DNA from: Pirellulales bacterium
GTDB taxonomy: Bacteria; Planctomycetota; Planctomycetia; Pirellulales; JALHPA01
NCBI GenBank assembly: GCA_033762255.1
Contig: JANRLT010000006.1
Location: 1 to 64,000, forward strand
Reading direction: 5' to 3'
Length of the DNA: 64,000 nucleotides
The notes beneath the pieces are model-generated. The model ran no database searches and was not told the origin of the DNA. It saw only the letters and a list, made by a program, of their open reading frames with translations. Shown piece after piece: positions 61,459 to 64,000 of this stretch (positions are counted from its first letter, which is position 1; each line of letters starts with the position of its first letter). A program made the translations under genes and the position numbers.

Positions 61459-63632
61459 AAAAAGTTTCCAGGGCGTGCGGGATTGCAGGCACCGCGGGGC
61501 TGGTCTGCGCGGTGTTGATGGGCCTAGGTCCGCATTCCGTCGGCAGGGGACAGCCAGAGAAGGCTCCACCATCCTCCGCCAACGCCCCGCCCGCCAATCC
61601 GCCGGCCTCCCGCGCGCAGCCAGCCCTGCCCGCCGCGGTGACACCCGCGCAAAACTTGTTTGGCTGGTTGGCGGAGTTGGAGCGACTGTTAGTCACGCGT
61701 CCCGCGGGAGTCCGAGGACTGACCGGTGTGGATCTGCCCGCGGTCGTAAAGGTTGCCAACAGCATCGAACAATGGTCGGTGGAGGTGGCCCGCATGGGGA
61801 CGGCGCAGATTCCCGCGGAGGGCGCGCTCTCTCCCGTTCAGGCGACGGAACTGCTCAAGCAGACGGGATATCTGCTGATTGCCAAACAAAAAGTTGATCG
61901 CCAGTTGGCCGGTATGTTGGAGCTGCGCGTCCAATTCGCGGATTGGCCCGTCCCGGACGAGGCGGCCCGGTCCGTTCGGCAGGCAGCCCTGATCACCTGG
62001 CTGCAAATCAACACCACGCTAATCGACCTGGCGGGCCGGTTGCGGTATTTGCAACGGGACGCGGTGGAGGGGGCGGCTAACGCCCTGGCCGAACAGCCGG
62101 CGGATTACGAACAGTTGCTGGATATTTGCGCGCGGTATGAGTCATCTATCGCGGCGATTGTGCTGGCGGATGCGGTGATTGACCCCGTTCCGCGAGAGGG
62201 AGAACAGCTAGCCCCGCTCGATCCCCGGATCAAACTGAAAATATTGCGCATGGCGGCCGCCACCCGGGCGGTCGATCTGTTCCCCACGCTGGTGGAAGTG
62301 CTAAAAACCCCGGCGCAGCCTCCCGCCGTCCGCCTGGCCGCGGTCCAGGCGATTCGCGCGGTCGGATTGCCCCAACCTCCCCGGGCTGACGATGAAGAGT
62401 ATCTGCCGGCCATCACTCCGGCCCAGTGCTACGAACAACTCTCCCGCATTCCCCGTGATCAACTTTCCGCCGCCGAACAGGCCGAATTTGCCGATCTACG
62501 CGCCTGGCTGGACCAGCGTATGCGCCGGGGAGTTACCGAACCCGCCTTTCGCTATGGACCGGTCGAGGTCATGCCCGGCGATTGGCTCCTCATGCGCAAC
62601 CCCTCTCCCTATAATATGCTGACCGAGCTATCGCCGGGGCTGTTCACGCATGTGGGCGTGGTCGCGGAAGAAAAAGACGCGGATGGCCAGCGGCGCATGG
62701 TGATCGTGGATCTGCCGGAACGGGGTTCCAGCATTCCCGCGACCAATGTGGATAGTTACCTTTCGCGGACGTTGCATTATTGCTTTTTGCGGCACGAGGA
62801 TCCCCGCTTGGCGGCTAAAATTGGCAGCGCCGCGGCCGAATGCATCGGCAATCCCAGTTCGTTTGATCTAAATTTTCGCACGGATCGCGTCTATGAACTG
62901 CGGGATAAGCCGCTGCGGGGAACCCGGATCCACACGTACTGCGCGGGATTTTTGCTGCTCTGTTCGCAGACCACCGGCCGACCCCGCGAGGAATTTTTTC
63001 CCATTAGCGAATCCGGCTCGATCGGCCTGACACAAAAAAACTTTGCCCAGTTGGGCCTGGCGTTTGGCGAGGACTTTATTAGTCCCACGGGCGCGCTGTT
63101 GGCTCCGCGCATGCAATGGGTGGGGCAGCGCGAACCGATGTATGATCCCCGGCGCGAGGTGGAAGAAGCGATTTTTGACCACTTTGCCATGCGCTGCCGG
63201 ACAGTGCCGCTGAATGAATCTCCCGACGCGCTGCAGTCCCTGCGAACCAAATTGGCCCAGGCTTCCACGGGCAATCCCCTGTTAGCGCAGGCCCTGGCCA
63301 ATACGGCGAACGTGTCCGCGCAGATGGATTTGGTGGCGGCCGCAAAGACCGGAGCCGTGGTGGAAACGCTGGATGAGATCGCCTTTGGCAATAGCCGGGA
63401 TTATGCCAACGCGCGGCTAGCGATTCTGGAAGGGCCCAATCCCCCGTCGGTGGCGGGGCGCACCCGGGAGCAAGTGGCCGCGCTGGCCGCCGCGCGGACC
63501 ACGCACGCGGCCCTGGCCGCGCGCTGGGATGCGGAGCAACTCTCTCCACGGGCGTTGCGTTTAGAGTTGGTCGCGTATTACATCGCCCGGGGACAGCGGC
63601 AACTGGATGAGCGATTTTTTCAAGAAAAGTGA
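61455..63632 (+). CDS. Exported YiiX-like permuted-papain (NlpC/P60-type) enzyme
   Basis: 725 residues from GTG 61455, which overlaps the thioesterase stop (GTGA); GTG 61452 is equally possible. An N-terminal hydrophobic stretch (IAGTAGLVCAVLMGLGPHSV) looks like a signal. Residues 60-350 are helical and of unknown type. A permuted-papain domain follows: VMPGDWLLMRNPS, SPGLFTHVGVVAEE (active His), then SSFDLNFRTDRVYEL and IHTYCAGFLLLCSQTTG (active Cys), the order His-Cys being that of YiiX/YaeF and LRAT relatives. Such enzymes hydrolyse amides or transfer acyl groups. With the FAAL fusion and thioesterase it may act on an acyl-amine lipid, which is inference. Confidence 0.8.
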   Translation: MKKVSRACGIAGTAGLVCAVLMGLGPHSVGRGQPEKAPPSSANAPPANPPASRAQPALPAAVTPAQNLFGWLAELERLLVTRPAGVRGLTGVDLPAVVKVANSIEQWSVEVARMGTAQIPAEGALSPVQATELLKQTGYLLIAKQKVDRQLAGMLELRVQFADWPVPDEAARSVRQAALITWLQINTTLIDLAGRLRYLQRDAVEGAANALAEQPADYEQLLDICARYESSIAAIVLADAVIDPVPREGEQLAPLDPRIKLKILRMAAATRAVDLFPTLVEVLKTPAQPPAVRLAAVQAIRAVGLPQPPRADDEEYLPAITPAQCYEQLSRIPRDQLSAAEQAEFADLRAWLDQRMRRGVTEPAFRYGPVEVMPGDWLLMRNPSPYNMLTELSPGLFTHVGVVAEEKDADGQRRMVIVDLPERGSSIPATNVDSYLSRTLHYCFLRHEDPRLAAKIGSAAAECIGNPSSFDLNFRTDRVYELRDKPLRGTRIHTYCAGFLLLCSQTTGRPREEFFPISESGSIGLTQKNFAQLGLAFGEDFISPTGALLAPRMQWVGQREPMYDPRREVEEAIFDHFAMRCRTVPLNESPDALQSLRTKLAQASTGNPLLAQALANTANVSAQMDLVAAAKTGAVVETLDEIAFGNSRDYANARLAILEGPNPPSVAGRTREQVAALAAARTTHAALAARWDAEQLSPRALRLELVAYYIARGQRQLDERFFQEK

Positions 63633-63688
63633 AGTTTACAGATGCTCTATTCAAAAGATGCTCTGGAATTAAATACTTCTTTAAACAG

Positions 63689-64000
63689 CTATTTTGCCCG
63701 GGTCAAATTCCATTCCCCATCAAAGTAAACTTTGCCCGCCGTGTCCGTGACCCGTACATACCATGTTTGATGATCGGCATCCTGGATCTCTCCCGTGCTA
63801 GCGGATGTGAGGCCGTTTGGCAATTTGGCTGCAAATGTGAATTTGCGGGCTTTATCGTCCCAGTCTCCGTAAGACGTGTTGTGATGCCCCGCATCGCTAA
63901 ACCACCAGCTGCGGTAACGTTTGGACTGGGGATCAAAAGAGAACAGCGATAATCCAGAGAGCTTCTCTGTGGAGATCGTGGTATCCTGCACAAACCACCC
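63689..64000 (-). CDS. DUF1579-like protein, C-terminal part (partial)
   Basis: The minus-strand frame is open to the window edge, so the N-terminus is missing. The visible 103 residues, including LFSFDPQSKRYRSWWFSD and GDWDDKARKFTF, fit the beta-barrel repeats of DUF1579 or related lipocalin-like proteins often found beside sigma factors or in secreted planctomycete proteins. It ends FDGEWNLTRAK at 63689, 57 bases from the end of the convergent YiiX-like gene. Confidence 0.6.
   Translation of the reverse strand, partial: GWFVQDTTISTEKLSGLSLFSFDPQSKRYRSWWFSDAGHHNTSYGDWDDKARKFTFAAKLPNGLTSASTGEIQDADHQTWYVRVTDTAGKVYFDGEWNLTRAK

Noticed and set aside
61452-63632. Peptidoglycan NlpC/P60 endopeptidase
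   Set aside because: The His-before-Cys order and the sequence around both match permuted papain enzymes such as YiiX, not classical NlpC/P60.

Overview
The window looks like a piece of a Planctomycetota chromosome, probably from the Pirellulales. Gene content suggests this: a Cys/Gly-rich lipoprotein, a PQQ-repeat protein, a Tat-exported NHL protein, a secreted alpha-toroid protein, a PEGA lipoprotein, a very long FlgL, a regulatory PTS beside an RNase E/G gene, and short repeats of the GCGGGCCAAAGGCCC and GTCCCTxGCTGACGC types. The assignment rests on pattern recognition, not on a database search. Many genes lack a clear Shine-Dalgarno sequence and several start with GTG or TTG. No rRNA, tRNA, CRISPR array or prophage was seen.

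Layout. 1-10.6 kb: an amino-sugar isomerase/ROK kinase pair, a decayed VapBC toxin-antitoxin locus, tsaD, a metal-ligand-rich lipoprotein, a LarA-like protein, a 1273-residue AsmA-like protein and an orphan DUF433 protein. 10.6-20.1 kb: a membrane PP2C phosphatase, envelope proteins (PEGA, DUF481), a CtpA protease, a degenerate GGDEF protein, nnrD and an enoyl-CoA hydratase. 20.1-30.1 kb: a minus-strand flagellar operon flgF-flgG-flgA-flgH-flgI-flgJ-flgN-flgK-flgL, headed by a very good sigma-54 (-24/-12) promoter. 30.3-33.4 kb: a frameshifted small gene, a secreted alpha-toroid protein and an active-type diguanylate cyclase. 33.5-39.3 kb: a minus-strand cluster hpf-ptsN-ptsH-ptsI-rng-rplU, a phosphotransfer chain with no sugar permease. 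39.7-43.9 kb: an acyl-CoA carboxyltransferase, mobA, and a REC-GGDEF-CBS-CBS protein. 44.1-48.4 kb: an FAD oxidase / DUF1365 / CFA-synthase lipid-modification module and a thioredoxin-like ferredoxin. 48.6-53.3 kb: exported propeller proteins, a REP-associated transposase (RAYT) among several GTAG/GGAG hairpin repeats, a hypothetical gene of lower G+C, and yjbQ. 53.3-64 kb: lnt, moeA, and a lipid-type cluster: a single-chain acyl-AMP ligase-ACP-alpha-oxoamine synthase (1193 residues), a hotdog thioesterase and a permuted-papain (YiiX-like) enzyme.

The strongest candidate for an undescribed system is the 57.2-63.6 kb cluster. One polypeptide appears able to activate a fatty acid, hold it on its own carrier domain and condense it with an amino acid, with a thioesterase and a papain-like amidase/acyltransferase downstream. 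Secondary themes are c-di-GMP control beside the flagellar genes (one active-type cyclase, one REC-gated cyclase, and one dead cyclase that keeps its c-di-GMP binding site) and a RAYT with at least three hairpin families around it.
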